A DNA stretch of 64,000 nt from contig JAKAEC010000004.1 in the NCBI GenBank assembly GCA_021818425.1, forward strand, positions 1-64,000, written 5' to 3'. The notes under the pieces were generated by a model. It had not been told where the DNA came from, searched no databases, and was given only the letters and a program-made list of their open reading frames with translations. Both the position numbers and the translations under genes were made by a program. Positions 25,902-35,631 of the stretch are shown piece after piece. The DNA is from Pseudomonadota bacterium. GTDB lineage: Bacteria; Pseudomonadota; Alphaproteobacteria; Acetobacterales; Acetobacteraceae. How positions within the stretch are numbered: the stretch's first letter is position 1; each line of letters opens with the position of its first letter.

Positions 25902-26663
25902 CTAAAGGCGCAGAAAATCCCTCATGCCATAAAGCCCTGCAGGTTGTGCGTGTAGCCACAAGGCCGCGCGCACGGCACCGGAGGCAAACACCCGCCGGTC
26001 GAAGGCATGGTGAGTCAGGCTGATCTGCTCGTCGCCGGCGGTAAAGAGCAAGGTGTGAGAGCCAACGATCTGTCCACCTCGCAGCGTCGCGAAACCGATC
26101 TCGCCATCTTTGCGCGGCCCGGTATGGCCATCCCGGCCAGAGACGATCACGTCAGCTAGGTCAACGCTCCGCCCCGCTGCAACTGCCTGGCCAATAGCGA
26201 GCGCCGTGCCGGAAGGCGCATCCACCTTCTGACGGTGATGCATTTCTACAATCTCGGCATCGTACTGGCTGGCAGGCAGAGCATGGCCAAGCTTTTCAGC
26301 TAACAGCAACAGCAGATTCACCCCTGTGCAGAAATTCGGCGCAGCTATGATGGGGATAGTCCTCGCAGCCGCCCGAATTGCAGCCTCGTCCTCTGTTCCG
26401 TAACCGGTGGTGCCCAACACCCAGGGCGTTTCGGTTTCGGCTAGGGCCAGGGCATGGGCATGCACGGTACTGGCATGGGTAAAGTCAATCACCACGTCTG
26501 ATTCCTGCGCCAGGGTGGTGATGTCCGGGAAATGCGGCGTCCCCGCCAGCCCTGCGCCGGAGCGACTGATGCCGCCGACGAGCGTGGCAGCGGCAGCAGC
26601 TTCCTGCGCTAGAAAAATACCCATGCGGCCGGAAATGCCGGCGATGCCAATACGAATGCTCAT
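25902..26663 (-). CDS. dapB: 4-hydroxy-tetrahydrodipicolinate reductase
   Basis: NAD(P)H-dependent step of lysine/diaminopimelate synthesis. About 253 residues. The nucleotide-binding GIAGISGRMG lies at the N-terminus, with DFTHAS, and the substrate motif MHHRQKVDAPSGTAL. The start is moved from the track's 26696 to ATG 26663 because the conserved fold begins MSIRIGIAG. No strong ribosome site is seen for either start. Confidence 0.93.
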   Translation of the reverse strand: MSIRIGIAGISGRMGIFLAQEAAAAATLVGGISRSGAGLAGTPHFPDITTLAQESDVVIDFTHASTVHAHALALAETETPWVLGTTGYGTEDEAAIRAAARTIPIIAAPNFCTGVNLLLLLAEKLGHALPASQYDAEIVEMHHRQKVDAPSGTALAIGQAVAAGRSVDLADVIVSGRDGHTGPRKDGEIGFATLRGGQIVGSHTLLFTAGDEQISLTHHAFDRRVFASGAVRAALWLHAQPAGLYGMRDFLRL

Positions 26664-26765
26664 GCGCCATAAATAGCCAGTTTTGGCGTACGTCAAAACC
26701 TGAAGATCAAATGTTTTTGTGTCTACGTTAAACAGCCGGTAATTCCGTTACAGCACCATCGCGTT

Positions 26766-27620
26766 ATGGCAATCAAAATGATGCTGCGCACCAAGGCCGC
26801 TTTCCGCCTCGCGTTATGCTTAAGCGTCAGCGCTTGCACTGGCAGCCACGAAAAATTCACCGCAACGTCAGACGGCAGCAATGTGCTGAACGTAGCGGAT
26901 GCTGCTATCGCTGGCGGCAATGTCAATATGGCGCTGAACATTTCGCGATCCGTGCTTGCCCGAGACCCACACAATCTCGACGCGCTTTATCATGAGGGGG
27001 CCGCCTATTACGCCATGGGACGGTGCGAGGATGCAATCGCCGCCTATCAGCGCGCCTTGCAGAGCGACCCGCATTCTTCCCAAGCGCAAACTGGCATCGG
27101 GCGTTGCCTAATCCGGCGCAACGCCCTTGAGGCCGAACGAGCATTCACGTCCGCCGTAGCAGATGATCCAGACAATGCCGCTGCACAGAGCGACCTTGGC
27201 GTGGCCCGCGCCCTGGGCGGCGATTTCAACGGCGCCATAGAGCCGCTGCAGAAATCTCTACTGCTAGCGCCAGGAAATACAGCGACGGAGACCAATCTAG
27301 GCTTGGTGCTGGCGCTTTCCGGTGACAGCGCCGATGCGCTCCAATATCTCGGCCCGCTGGCGATTTCGCCCAACGCTACGCCAAAAGTCCGCGCCGATTA
27401 CGCGCTGGCACTGGTGGGCGCCGGGCGGCAGGACGAGGCTTGGCACGTGCTGGCGGTGGACTTACCGCCGGATAAGCTACGCGCCGCTTTACACGGCTAC
27501 GAGGCGTTGCTTTCTTACCAAACCAAGCCTGATCACAAAGCTGATCGAGCTACCCAGGCAGTGCGGCCTCCGACCGATGACGCACCGAACGTTCAGCTCG
27601 CGAACGAAGCTACTTTCTAA
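26766..27620 (+). CDS. TPR-repeat lipoprotein, TadD-like
   Basis: 284 residues. The N-terminus has a short basic/hydrophobic signal with lipobox LSVSAC, so it is probably anchored as a lipoprotein. About five TPR units follow (for example DPHNLDALYHEGAAYYAMGRCEDAIAAYQRAL). TadD-like TPR lipoproteins assist pilus or secretion assembly, but no tad genes are here, so only a scaffold role can be stated. Its stop faces the ETF-QO stop 5 bp away. Confidence 0.75.
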   Translation: MAIKMMLRTKAAFRLALCLSVSACTGSHEKFTATSDGSNVLNVADAAIAGGNVNMALNISRSVLARDPHNLDALYHEGAAYYAMGRCEDAIAAYQRALQSDPHSSQAQTGIGRCLIRRNALEAERAFTSAVADDPDNAAAQSDLGVARALGGDFNGAIEPLQKSLLLAPGNTATETNLGLVLALSGDSADALQYLGPLAISPNATPKVRADYALALVGAGRQDEAWHVLAVDLPPDKLRAALHGYEALLSYQTKPDHKADRATQAVRPPTDDAPNVQLANEATF

Positions 27621-27624
27621 AGCC

Positions 27625-29259
27625 CTACATGCCGCCTTGATAATTCGGGCCACCCGCGCCCTCTGGTACAACCCAGTTGATGTTTAGCGTGGGATCCTTG
27701 ATGTCGCACGTTTTGCAATGCACACAGTTCTGCGCATTGATTTGCAGCGAAGGTTCATTCTTTTCCGAGCCAACGATTTCGTACACACCGGCCGGGCAGT
27801 AGCGCGTCTCCGGGCTCGCATAGTCGTTGTAATTCACGCTGATCGCGAGTGCCGGGTCCAACAGCTGCAAATGCGCAGGCTGGTCTTCCTCGTGATTGGT
27901 GTTGGAAAGGAATACGGAAGACAAACGGTCGAAGGTAAGCTTGCCATCGGGTTTGGGATATTCGATGGGCGTGCAGTCCTTAGCCTTCTTCAGCGCAGTA
28001 TTGTCGGCATGATTCTTCAGCGTCCACGGCGCCTTGCCTTTAAACACGTAGGTTTCGAGCGCTGCATTCACGAGGCCGCCATAGAAGCCAAATTTGGCGA
28101 AACCAGGCCGGATGTTGCGCACCGCATATAGCTCCGGCCACACCCAGCTCTCTTGCAGCTTTTGCGGATACGCTGAAAGCGTGTCTGGCTTATCCGCCGC
28201 AAACGCCTCGGCAATCGCCTCTGCAGCGACCATTCCAGACTTCATCGCGGTGTGCGTACCCTTGATCTTCGGCACATTCAGCGTACCCGCGGCGCAGCCG
28301 ATCAGCACGCCACCTGGAAATGCGAGCTTCGGCAGAGATTGAAATCCACCCTCGTTGATGGCACGCGCGCCATAGCCAATGCGCTTCGCACCGTCGAAAA
28401 CCGGCGCAATGGCGGGATGTGTCTTGAAACGCTGCATCTCCTGGAAGGGCGAAAGATAGGGATTGGAATAATCCAGACCTACAACGAACCCAACCGAAAT
28501 GAGATTTTCGCCGAAATGGTAAAGGAACGACCCCCCGTATGTGTCTTTTGAAAGCGGCCAGCCAATGGTATGCTGCGTTAGGCCCTTGTGAAACACCTCT
28601 GGCTTCACTTCCCACAGTTCCTTTATGCCAATGCCATAGGTCTGCGGGTCCACGCCCTTGCGCAGATCGAAGGCATTTTCGAGCTTCTTGGTGAGCGAGC
28701 CCCGACAGCCCTCGGCAAAGATCGTGTAGGTGGCACGCAGCTCCATACCGCGGGCATAATTGTCGGTGGGTTCGCCATCCTTACCGATGCCCATATCCCC
28801 CGTGGCAATGCCCACGACACGGCCATTCTCGATCAGCGTTTCGGCAGCGGCGAAGCCAGGATAGATCTCCACCCCCAGCTCTTCGGCCTGTTGGCCGAGC
28901 CAGCGCACCACATTGCCGAGCGAGACGATGTAGTTGCCGTCATTATGCATCTGCGGCGGGGTGGGTAGCTTGCGCGCGCCATTTGGCGAGAGCATCAGGA
29001 ACTCATCCGCCGTGACGGGTGTCGCGAGCGGAATCAGGCCGGGGTCGATATCAGGAATCAGTTCTCGCAGCGCGCGCGGCTCCAGCACCGCTCCAGAGAG
29101 GATATGCGCGCCGACCTCAGAGCCCTTTTCGACAACGCAAACGGAGAGTTCCGAGTGCAGTTGCTTCAGGCGGATGGCCGCCGAAAGCCCGCCCGGCCCG
29201 GCACCCACAACCACCACATCGAATTCCATCGCCTCACGCGGCGGGGCCTCGTCCGACAT
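27625..29259 (-). CDS. Electron transfer flavoprotein-ubiquinone oxidoreductase
   Basis: Passes electrons from ETF, fed by acyl-CoA dehydrogenases, to ubiquinone at the membrane. 544 residues. FAD-binding VVVGAGPGGLSAAIRL is at the N-terminus. The C-terminal 4Fe-4S cluster motif is CVHCKTCDIKDPTLNINWVVPEGAGGPNY. The track start at 29391 is moved to ATG 29259, which has GAGGA about 8 nt upstream and begins 10 residues before the FAD motif. It would serve the beta-oxidation genes at 57.9-63 kb. Confidence 0.95.
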   Translation of the reverse strand: MSDEAPPREAMEFDVVVVGAGPGGLSAAIRLKQLHSELSVCVVEKGSEVGAHILSGAVLEPRALRELIPDIDPGLIPLATPVTADEFLMLSPNGARKLPTPPQMHNDGNYIVSLGNVVRWLGQQAEELGVEIYPGFAAAETLIENGRVVGIATGDMGIGKDGEPTDNYARGMELRATYTIFAEGCRGSLTKKLENAFDLRKGVDPQTYGIGIKELWEVKPEVFHKGLTQHTIGWPLSKDTYGGSFLYHFGENLISVGFVVGLDYSNPYLSPFQEMQRFKTHPAIAPVFDGAKRIGYGARAINEGGFQSLPKLAFPGGVLIGCAAGTLNVPKIKGTHTAMKSGMVAAEAIAEAFAADKPDTLSAYPQKLQESWVWPELYAVRNIRPGFAKFGFYGGLVNAALETYVFKGKAPWTLKNHADNTALKKAKDCTPIEYPKPDGKLTFDRLSSVFLSNTNHEEDQPAHLQLLDPALAISVNYNDYASPETRYCPAGVYEIVGSEKNEPSLQINAQNCVHCKTCDIKDPTLNINWVVPEGAGGPNYQGGM

Positions 29260-29361
29260 TGTTGAGTTCCTCGTTGTGACAAAGTCACCATGGTCTAGTG
29301 ACAAACACACCGACGCGTAAAGGGCTGGCGGGGATGACAGAGCCAAGATAATGCTTCGGCT

Positions 29362-30141
29362 ATGGAGTTCAGTGACGCGTTGCGGCTGCAATTGGAGTGG
29401 GGTGCTGATGAGGCGTTGCTAGATACGCCACAGGACCGTCGTCGCGCGCCAACTCTGCCTTCTGGCGTTCAAGAACCATTAGCTCCTCGACCGCGCCTAG
29501 CGCGCCCGGTAGCTGTGGCAACATCCGCCGGACCGGAAGCATCCGCGCAACTCGCTGCCAGCTGTACGACATTGGCAGCGCTGGAAGAGGCCATGCGCGG
29601 CTTTTCTGACTGTGCATTACGGGACACTGCCACCCAGTTGGTCTTCGCCGATGGCGCGGCCGATGCGCGGCTTGTCATCGTGGGCGAAGCGCCAGGCGGC
29701 GAGGAAGACCGCGTCGGCAAACCGTTTGTCGGCCCAGCAGGCCAGTTGTTGGACCGGATGCTGGGCTCAATCGACCTGGACCGCACAAAGGTACGAATCA
29801 TCAATACCGTGCCCTGGCGCCCGCCCGGCAACCGCACGCCAACGGAGGCCGAAATTGCGATGTGCCTGCCTTTTTTGCACCGGCACATCGCACTGATCGC
29901 CCCGGCAGGTCTGCTTGCCCTGGGCGCCGTAGCAACTAAGGCGCTGCTGGGCACGAAGGCACAAAACGGCATCAGACAAATGCGAGGGAAATGGCAGCAA
30001 GTGCGAATCGAAGGCTTGCCGACGCCTCTGCCCTGCCTGCCGACCTATCACCCAGCCTATCTGCTGCGCATGCCTCTGGCAAAACGCGAATCGTGGCAGG
30101 ATTTGCTGCAACTGCGCAGTTGGCTGGAAGATCACGCCTAA
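29362..30141 (+). CDS. Uracil-DNA glycosylase, family 4/5-like
   Basis: 259 residues. The core motifs are GEAPGGEEDRVGKPFVGPAGQLLDRML (uracil pocket) and the C-terminal PTYHPAYLLR (catalytic loop). The N-terminal CALRDTATQLVFADG has one of the Fe-S cysteines but not the CxxC pair of thermophilic family-4 enzymes; this pattern is, as I recall it, usual in alphaproteobacterial homologues. It removes uracil from DNA. An N-terminal extension of about 75 residues is low in motifs. Divergent from ETF-QO. Confidence 0.88.
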   Translation: MEFSDALRLQLEWGADEALLDTPQDRRRAPTLPSGVQEPLAPRPRLARPVAVATSAGPEASAQLAASCTTLAALEEAMRGFSDCALRDTATQLVFADGAADARLVIVGEAPGGEEDRVGKPFVGPAGQLLDRMLGSIDLDRTKVRIINTVPWRPPGNRTPTEAEIAMCLPFLHRHIALIAPAGLLALGAVATKALLGTKAQNGIRQMRGKWQQVRIEGLPTPLPCLPTYHPAYLLRMPLAKRESWQDLLQLRSWLEDHA

Positions 30142-30299
30142 ATTAACCAAATTTTCATGGCATTAATTTACGTTCCTCTCTGGAATTCCGCGCCAAACTA
30201 TGGCAAAAATGTGGTGAACTATGCGGCCGTCTTTGTGAAAAAAGATGTTGGGCGCCGTTTGGGCTTGCGTGATTATTAAGACCTGTGTAGGTCGACGTC

Positions 30300-31961
30300 A
30301 TGCGAGGAGCTATAAAACCGCTCTCCCGCCTGAACGTTACGCGCGTGGTGTTTGCTGCGGCGTCCGTTTTCGTCGTTGCTTGCATGCTTCCTGTGCAAGC
30401 TAAGGCGAAGTCCCCCTATGCGGGGCAAGGGCCGGGAACGACAACGCCCCCCACCCAGCCGGCTGGCGGCATTAACGGGGATTCGGTAGCTTATGCTGTG
30501 CCGCGCAACACCCCTTCGGGTGGTGTAGAGGTGGCGCTGCCACAACCGCTATCCCCTAGCGACGTGGCCTTTTACCGACGCGCCCTGCAGTTGCAGCAGA
30601 ACGGCAAGTTCACCGCCGCCGACAAGATGTTGGCGCGCGTCTCCGATCCCAGCCTTATCGGCGTGGTTCTGGCTAAACGCTACCTGAGCGCCAACTACAT
30701 CACCAAACCTGCGGAACTGACCGCTTGGTGGGCTAAATATTCGAATGAACCTGAAGCGCCAGCCATTTATGCTCTAATGTGCCACAAGCTGCCCCGCGCT
30801 GCATTGCCGGCTGCCCCAAAGCTCGCTTTGCTACCAGAAGAAACGCTAAGCGACGAAGGCGCGGCACAGCCTTCTTGGGCCCCAGAAAACGCAATTTGGC
30901 GCCGCGCATTTATGGTTGGGTTGAACGATTGGAAGAATAACGACCTTGCCGCCGCAGCAAAAGTTTTCTGCAGAACGGCTCAAATGCACGGCATCTCCGA
31001 TGATGATCGCGCCGCTAGCGACTTCTGGGCCGCCCGCGCGGCGCTGCGTCAGCAAGAACCAGATCAATATCTTGACTGGCTGCACCAAGCCTCATGGTCG
31101 GGTGACACTTTCTATGGCATGCTCGCCAAGCGCCTACTCGGCCAGGGCTTCAATCACACTGGCGTCGCTACGACATTGACGGAGGCAGATGTCTCTGCTG
31201 TCGACTCCCTGCCGGATGGGCGGCTAGCCTTTGAGATGCTTCAGGTTGGATTGACTAACGAGGCCGAAACAGCGTTGCGCGCGCTATGGCCGCAGATGCG
31301 GTCTACCCCCGGCCTAAGCCACGCCGTGATGGCAGTAGCCGCGCAGGCAGGACTGGTAAATGTAACCATCGCCATCGCGAATATTCAGCCGGCCCCGGCG
31401 AATGAAATCGCGGGTGCCCACCTGCCATTGCCTGCAATGCGCCCACAAGGTGGTTTCAGAGTAAGCCCGGCGTTACTTTATGCGTTGGCCCGCACCGAAT
31501 CAGGCTTCGATGCCACGGCAGTGTCCCGCGTCGGCGCACGCGGGTTAGTACAGCTGATGCCCGAAACCGCCGCCAATATGCGCCGGGCAGAAGGCGTGAC
31601 CGGATCGATCTACAATCCTTCTGCCAATCTCGCGCTTGGCCAAGCCTATCTAAAATATCTTGGGCATTGGCCTGGAATCCGGGGCAATCTGCTTGCTATT
31701 CTTGCCAGCTATAATGCTGGGCCGGGCGCCGCCTCTGCTTGGTACAAAGCAATCGGGAACCATTCCGACCCGCTAATGTTCATCGAAACAATCCCCGACG
31801 TCCAAACCCGCCGCTTCGTGCATCAAGTGTTGGCCGATAGCTGGATTTATGCCGAGGAAATCGGCCTGAAGCCACGCAGTCTAGATGCGCTGGCAGAAGG
31901 TGATTTTCCAACGTTGCACGACTTTAACCCTTCCCTTATTGAAACGGCAGACGCACAATGA
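30300..31961 (+). CDS. Soluble lytic murein transglycosylase
   Basis: 553 residues. Signal peptide (VVFAAASVFVVACMLPVQAKA), then an alpha-helical superhelix region, then the SLT catalytic domain at about 390-510 with ALARTESGFDATAVSRVGARGLVQLMP (catalytic Glu) and ILASYNAGPGAASAW. It cleaves peptidoglycan glycan strands in the periplasm to give 1,6-anhydro ends. Its stop overlaps the moaB start by ATGA. Confidence 0.92.
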   Translation: MRGAIKPLSRLNVTRVVFAAASVFVVACMLPVQAKAKSPYAGQGPGTTTPPTQPAGGINGDSVAYAVPRNTPSGGVEVALPQPLSPSDVAFYRRALQLQQNGKFTAADKMLARVSDPSLIGVVLAKRYLSANYITKPAELTAWWAKYSNEPEAPAIYALMCHKLPRAALPAAPKLALLPEETLSDEGAAQPSWAPENAIWRRAFMVGLNDWKNNDLAAAAKVFCRTAQMHGISDDDRAASDFWAARAALRQQEPDQYLDWLHQASWSGDTFYGMLAKRLLGQGFNHTGVATTLTEADVSAVDSLPDGRLAFEMLQVGLTNEAETALRALWPQMRSTPGLSHAVMAVAAQAGLVNVTIAIANIQPAPANEIAGAHLPLPAMRPQGGFRVSPALLYALARTESGFDATAVSRVGARGLVQLMPETAANMRRAEGVTGSIYNPSANLALGQAYLKYLGHWPGIRGNLLAILASYNAGPGAASAWYKAIGNHSDPLMFIETIPDVQTRRFVHQVLADSWIYAEEIGLKPRSLDALAEGDFPTLHDFNPSLIETADAQ

Positions 31962-32491
31962 GCCGCATTGACAAAAGCCGCCCTTTTATCCCCGTGCGCA
32001 TCGCTGTCGCCACCATATCCGACACCCGAACGCAAGCCAACGACACCTCGGGCGATGCGCTAGCGGACCGCGTCACTGAGGCAGGACACGAGTTGGTGGG
32101 GCGTACCATCATCAAGGATGACGCCGATCTGATCGAGATTCAGCTACGCGCCTGGATCGCCGACCCAGCCGTGGATGTAGTAATCACCACCGGTGGCACA
32201 GGAGTTACGGGCCGGGATGTAACGCCGGAAGCATTTCATAGAGTGGCTGAAAAAATTATCGAAGGCTTCGGTGAGCTGTTCCGCATGCTCTCCTATGCCA
32301 AAATCGGTACCTCCACCATGCAGTCCCGCGCGGTGGGTGCCGTGGCCAATGGCACATATCTCTTCGCCCTACCTGGTTCCACGGGCGCAGCGAAGGATGG
32401 CTGGGACGACATTCTGCGCTTTCAACTCGATTCACGCCACCGGCCGTGCAATTTGGTGGAGCTGATGCCTCGGCTCAAGGAACATTTTTAA
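31958..32491 (+). CDS. moaB: Molybdenum cofactor biosynthesis protein B
   Basis: 177 residues, MogA/MoaB fold. Motifs seen are [23 protein letters not shown], and [13 protein letters not shown] at the active site. MoaB-type proteins adenylate molybdopterin or help Mo insertion. Co-translated with the transglycosylase gene by overlap and followed at once by a strong terminator. Confidence 0.92.
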   Translation: MSRIDKSRPFIPVRIAVATISDTRTQANDTSGDALADRVTEAGHELVGRTIIKDDADLIEIQLRAWIADPAVDVVITTGGTGVTGRDVTPEAFHRVAEKIIEGFGELFRMLSYAKIGTSTMQSRAVGAVANGTYLFALPGSTGAAKDGWDDILRFQLDSRHRPCNLVELMPRLKEHF

Positions 32492-32500
32492 TGAATACTC

Positions 32501-32528
32501 AATAGCCGCATGACGCGGCTATTTTTTT
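32501..32528 (+). terminator. Rho-independent terminator after moaB
   Basis: AATAGCCGC-ATGAC-GCGGCTATT, a 9-bp perfect stem running into seven Ts, ten nt after the moaB stop. Confidence 0.95.
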
Positions 32529-32537
32529 AACCACAAT

Positions 32538-32582
32538 GTTCTTCTTTTGTTCTTGACTTGCGGATCTGAAATGATCTTAATC
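32538..32582 (+). promoter_or_regulatory. LexA box overlapping a promoter
   Basis: GTTC-TTCTTTT-GTTC (32538-32552) is an exact match to the alphaproteobacterial LexA site GTTC-N7-GTTC. It abuts a -35-like TTGACT (32553-32558); a weak -10-like CTTAAT or TTAATC follows at 17-18 bp. A repressor here would block the promoter of the radical SAM gene. Confidence 0.8.
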
Positions 32583-32606
32583 AATCAAGAACGGAGCATG
32601 AACAAG

Positions 32607-33710
32607 ATGTCTGTTTCCTGCGTAAAAATTAAACAGCACGCCAGTTATGGCGCCATCAAAGGGCGTGGCACGGTATTGAACCCTTCCACCCGTTTTGAAA
32701 CGGCGCGACAGGAAGCCTTCGACGATGGATGGGACCGTGAAGATGAAGCTGAACGGCCGCAAACCGCGCTAGTCCGTGACACCACGCGCAGCATTATTGT
32801 CCGGAACGACAGCCCTGATCTTGCCTTCGATATGAGCTTGAATCCCTATCGTGGCTGCGAGCACGGCTGCATCTATTGCTTTGCCCGGCCCAGTCACACG
32901 TATCTCGGCTTTTCCGCCGGTTTGGATTTCGAGACGAAGATCGTATTCAAGCCGGAGGCACCTCGCCTGCTGGAAAAGGAACTTTCGCGTCCAAGCTATA
33001 AGCCAGGGGTGATCGTGCTGGGCTCCAACACTGACCCATACCAGCCGGCAGAGCGTACGCTCCGCCTGACTCGCTCTGTACTGGAAGTGCTGGAGCGATT
33101 TAACAATCCTGTTGGCATCGTGACCAAATCCGCAGGTGTTGTGCAGGACAGGGAAATTCTCGCCCGCATGGCCGCGAAGAGACTGACGAAGGTACATATT
33201 TCTATCACCACCCTGGACCCCGTCCTAGCTCGCGTGATGGAACCGCGCGCTGCTTCACCAGCCCGGCGCATAGCTACGATCTCTAAGCTGGCCGAAGCTG
33301 GCATTCCAGTGGGCATTATGGCCTCACCTATGATCCCTGGCCTGAACGACGCCGAGATGGAGCACATCCTTGAGGAAGCCCAAAAGGCAGGCGCTACCAG
33401 CGCCTACACCACCATGCTACGCTTGCCGCATGAGCTGGGGGCCCTGTTCACGGACTGGTTGCAGAAATACCTGCCCGAACGTGCCGCTCATGTACTCAGC
33501 CTGATCCGGCAAAGCCGAGCCGAAAAATTGAATGATTCACAATTCCACGCACGATTCGCGGGCACCGGCCCTTATGCCACGATGATGGCACAACGCTTCT
33601 CGCGCGCAGTGAGACGGCTGGGGCTAGATGAGAAAAGGCCGCATCTGGACACCTCGCAATTCCGCTTACCCGGGCGCTGCTTGGTCAACGAGCAAATGAG
33701 CCTGTTCTAG
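32607..33710 (+). CDS. Radical SAM protein, SplB-like (PA0069 family)
   Basis: About 367 residues. The radical SAM cluster motif is YRGCEHGCIYC (Cys 84, 88, 91), within NPYRGCEHGCIYCFARPSH, which is typical of the family related to spore photoproduct lyase. GSNTDPYQPAE and KSAGVVQDREIL are further family marks. I chose ATG 32607 because GGAG lies 10 nt upstream; ATG 32598 is too close to it and the track start (32547) lies within the -35 region. A LexA box in front suggests a DNA-damage role. The reaction is not known. Confidence 0.88.
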   Translation: MSVSCVKIKQHASYGAIKGRGTVLNPSTRFETARQEAFDDGWDREDEAERPQTALVRDTTRSIIVRNDSPDLAFDMSLNPYRGCEHGCIYCFARPSHTYLGFSAGLDFETKIVFKPEAPRLLEKELSRPSYKPGVIVLGSNTDPYQPAERTLRLTRSVLEVLERFNNPVGIVTKSAGVVQDREILARMAAKRLTKVHISITTLDPVLARVMEPRAASPARRIATISKLAEAGIPVGIMASPMIPGLNDAEMEHILEEAQKAGATSAYTTMLRLPHELGALFTDWLQKYLPERAAHVLSLIRQSRAEKLNDSQFHARFAGTGPYATMMAQRFSRAVRRLGLDEKRPHLDTSQFRLPGRCLVNEQMSLF

Positions 33711-33764
33711 GATGCGATGCATCGTGCTGAAACACGCGAACAATTTCATCACAGGAGTACGATC

Positions 33765-33992
33765 ATGGAGTGGCTTTTCTGTATAAACCCAAGAGTTATA
33801 ACAGGCTTCGTCTCAGCTCTTGGTTGTTTTTACTTTCTGTGCATATGCATGGAAGACATAAAAACGTTGATAGCTTATCGCTGCGCCACACGCCCCCGCA
33901 CCAAGCCTCGGGCGAGGCATGAGCGCGTGAGATTTCCGCACGTTGCTCCGTACACAAATCATATCCGCGCATCCGTTCGCCGTGCGGGCTAG
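33765..33992 (+). CDS. Hypothetical small membrane protein
   Basis: 75 residues from ATG 33765, which has AGGAG 8 nt upstream; the track begins at 33717 without a ribosome site. One hydrophobic segment (VITGFVSALGCFYFLCICM) is followed by a basic tail (RPRTKPRARHERVR). No family is recognised. It may be a real small protein or chance; the ribosome site is the main argument. Confidence 0.4.
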   Translation: MEWLFCINPRVITGFVSALGCFYFLCICMEDIKTLIAYRCATRPRTKPRARHERVRFPHVAPYTNHIRASVRRAG

Positions 33993-34028
33993 GCCAAACA
34001 GCATAGGATACTCAGAAAAGCTTCGCTT

Positions 34029-34922
34029 TTACTTATGAATCATCGTTCCGATGCCATGCTCGGTGAATAGCTCTAAGAGCAGAGCATGCGGCACGGTACC
34101 ATCTAAAATGGTTGCCCCCTTAACGCCCTGCGTTACCGCCTCCATGCAGGTCTCCACCTTCGGGATCATCCCGCCGGAGATTGTGCCATCCGAGATCAAC
34201 CCACGAATCTGTGTCAGCGACAAATCGGCCAGTAACTGCCTACTCTTGTCCAACACACCCGGCACATCGGTCAGCATCAGCAGGCGCTGCGCATTCAACG
34301 CACCCGCAACGGCACCCGCAACCGTATCAGCATTGATGTTGTAGGTTTGTCCATCTTCGCCGGCCCCCACTGGGGCGATAACGGGGATTAGCCCAGCACC
34401 CGTCAGCGCATGGATAACGCGTGTATCAATGAACACCGGCTCACCCACATAGCCAAGGTCCAACACCTGTTCAATGGCGGAATCAGGATCCTTGTAGGTC
34501 CTGCTCAATTTGCGTGCGCGGATCAGCCCGCCATCTTTGCCGGAGATGCCGACCGCCAACGCGCCGGCGGCATTGATCAGCCCCGCCACCTGTTTGTTCA
34601 CCGTGCCAGCGAGTACCATCTCCACGACCTCGACCATGGCGGCATCTGTCACGCGCAGCCCTTGCACGAAGCTGGATTGAATGTTGAGGCGCTTGAGCAT
34701 TGCGTTAATCTGCGGCCCGCCGCCATGCACTACCACGGGGTTAATGCCTACCTGCTTGAGCAGCGCAATGTCGCGGCCGAATTCGTTGGCAAGCGTCCCA
34801 TCCATTGCATGACCGCCATATTTTACCACGATCGTAGCACCCGCGTAGCGACGCAGATACGGCAACACCTTGGTAACGATATGCGCTTCCCGGGCGGCGT
34901 CGGTGATATCTTGGCTATTCAT
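34029..34922 (-). CDS. argB: Acetylglutamate kinase
   Basis: Second step of arginine synthesis. About 297 residues. ATP-binding VVKYGGHAM, substrate-site [10 protein letters not shown], and [14 protein letters not shown] near the end. The start is ATG 34922 with GAGGA 5 nt upstream; the track's 34988 runs into yihA. Last gene of the rpmH-rnpA-yidD-yidC-yihA-argB series, 7 bp after yihA. Confidence 0.95.
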   Translation of the reverse strand: MNSQDITDAAREAHIVTKVLPYLRRYAGATIVVKYGGHAMDGTLANEFGRDIALLKQVGINPVVVHGGGPQINAMLKRLNIQSSFVQGLRVTDAAMVEVVEMVLAGTVNKQVAGLINAAGALAVGISGKDGGLIRARKLSRTYKDPDSAIEQVLDLGYVGEPVFIDTRVIHALTGAGLIPVIAPVGAGEDGQTYNINADTVAGAVAGALNAQRLLMLTDVPGVLDKSRQLLADLSLTQIRGLISDGTISGGMIPKVETCMEAVTQGVKGATILDGTVPHALLLELFTEHGIGTMIHK

Positions 34923-34929
34923 CTCATCC

Positions 34930-35631
34930 TCAGTCAACAAATTCAGCAATGGCGGCGCGCAACTCATCGATTCCAATGCCACCAACACTGGATGTGGTAA
35001 TGATCCGGTTCATCGCTGCAGGGTGCTTCGCCGCTAGGGCCAGAACCTCCTCCTGCTTACGCTTCAGAGGATCAGGTTTCACGGAGTCAACCTTGGTCAA
35101 CACCATTTGGAAAGAGACGGCGGACTGGTCCAGCAATTCCATTACCGTCTCGTCAGAGATCTTGATCTCCACCCGCGCATCCAGAAGCAAGAAAACACGG
35201 CGCAGATTGGGGCGACCACGCAGATAATCCAGCATGAGCCCCTGCCAATCGCGTTTGATCTCCTTCGGCGCCTCGGCATAACCATAGCCTGGCATATCCA
35301 CTAGCACCACTGACCCTGCTTGGCACTCGAAGAAATTTAACTGCCGCGTGCGCCCCGGCTGGTGCGAAACCCGCGCAAGCGCCTTGCGCCCGGTGATGGC
35401 ATTGATGAGCGAGGATTTGCCGACATTGGAACGCCCCGCCAGCGCAATCTCGTTGCCGCGCGGCGCTGGCAGATGTTCCAGCGCCTGAGCAGCGTAATAG
35501 AATTCGCAAGGCGAGGCAAAGAGCTTCCGCCCTGCCTCGATCTGTTCCGGGCTTGGCCCGGAGATGTCAAATTTCAGCCCTTCACCAGAGCCGTCTTCTT
35601 GGGCTCCGCCGCCCGGTGCATGATCAACCAT
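34930..35631 (-). CDS. yihA: Ribosome-biogenesis GTPase YihA/EngB
   Basis: About 233 residues. G1 motif [10 protein letters not shown]3 DMPGYGYA and G4 TKVD are visible. Needed for 50S subunit assembly and normal division in bacteria studied. The start is uncertain: ATG 35631 (MVDHAPGGG) or ATG 35661 both lie inside the 3' end of yidC, giving at least a 58-bp overlap in another frame. No good ribosome site was found for either. Conserved sequence begins about 20 residues in. Confidence 0.9.
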   Translation of the reverse strand: MVDHAPGGGAQEDGSGEGLKFDISGPSPEQIEAGRKLFASPCEFYYAAQALEHLPAPRGNEIALAGRSNVGKSSLINAITGRKALARVSHQPGRTRQLNFFECQAGSVVLVDMPGYGYAEAPKEIKRDWQGLMLDYLRGRPNLRRVFLLLDARVEIKISDETVMELLDQSAVSFQMVLTKVDSVKPDPLKRKQEEVLALAAKHPAAMNRIITTSSVGGIGIDELRAAIAEFVD

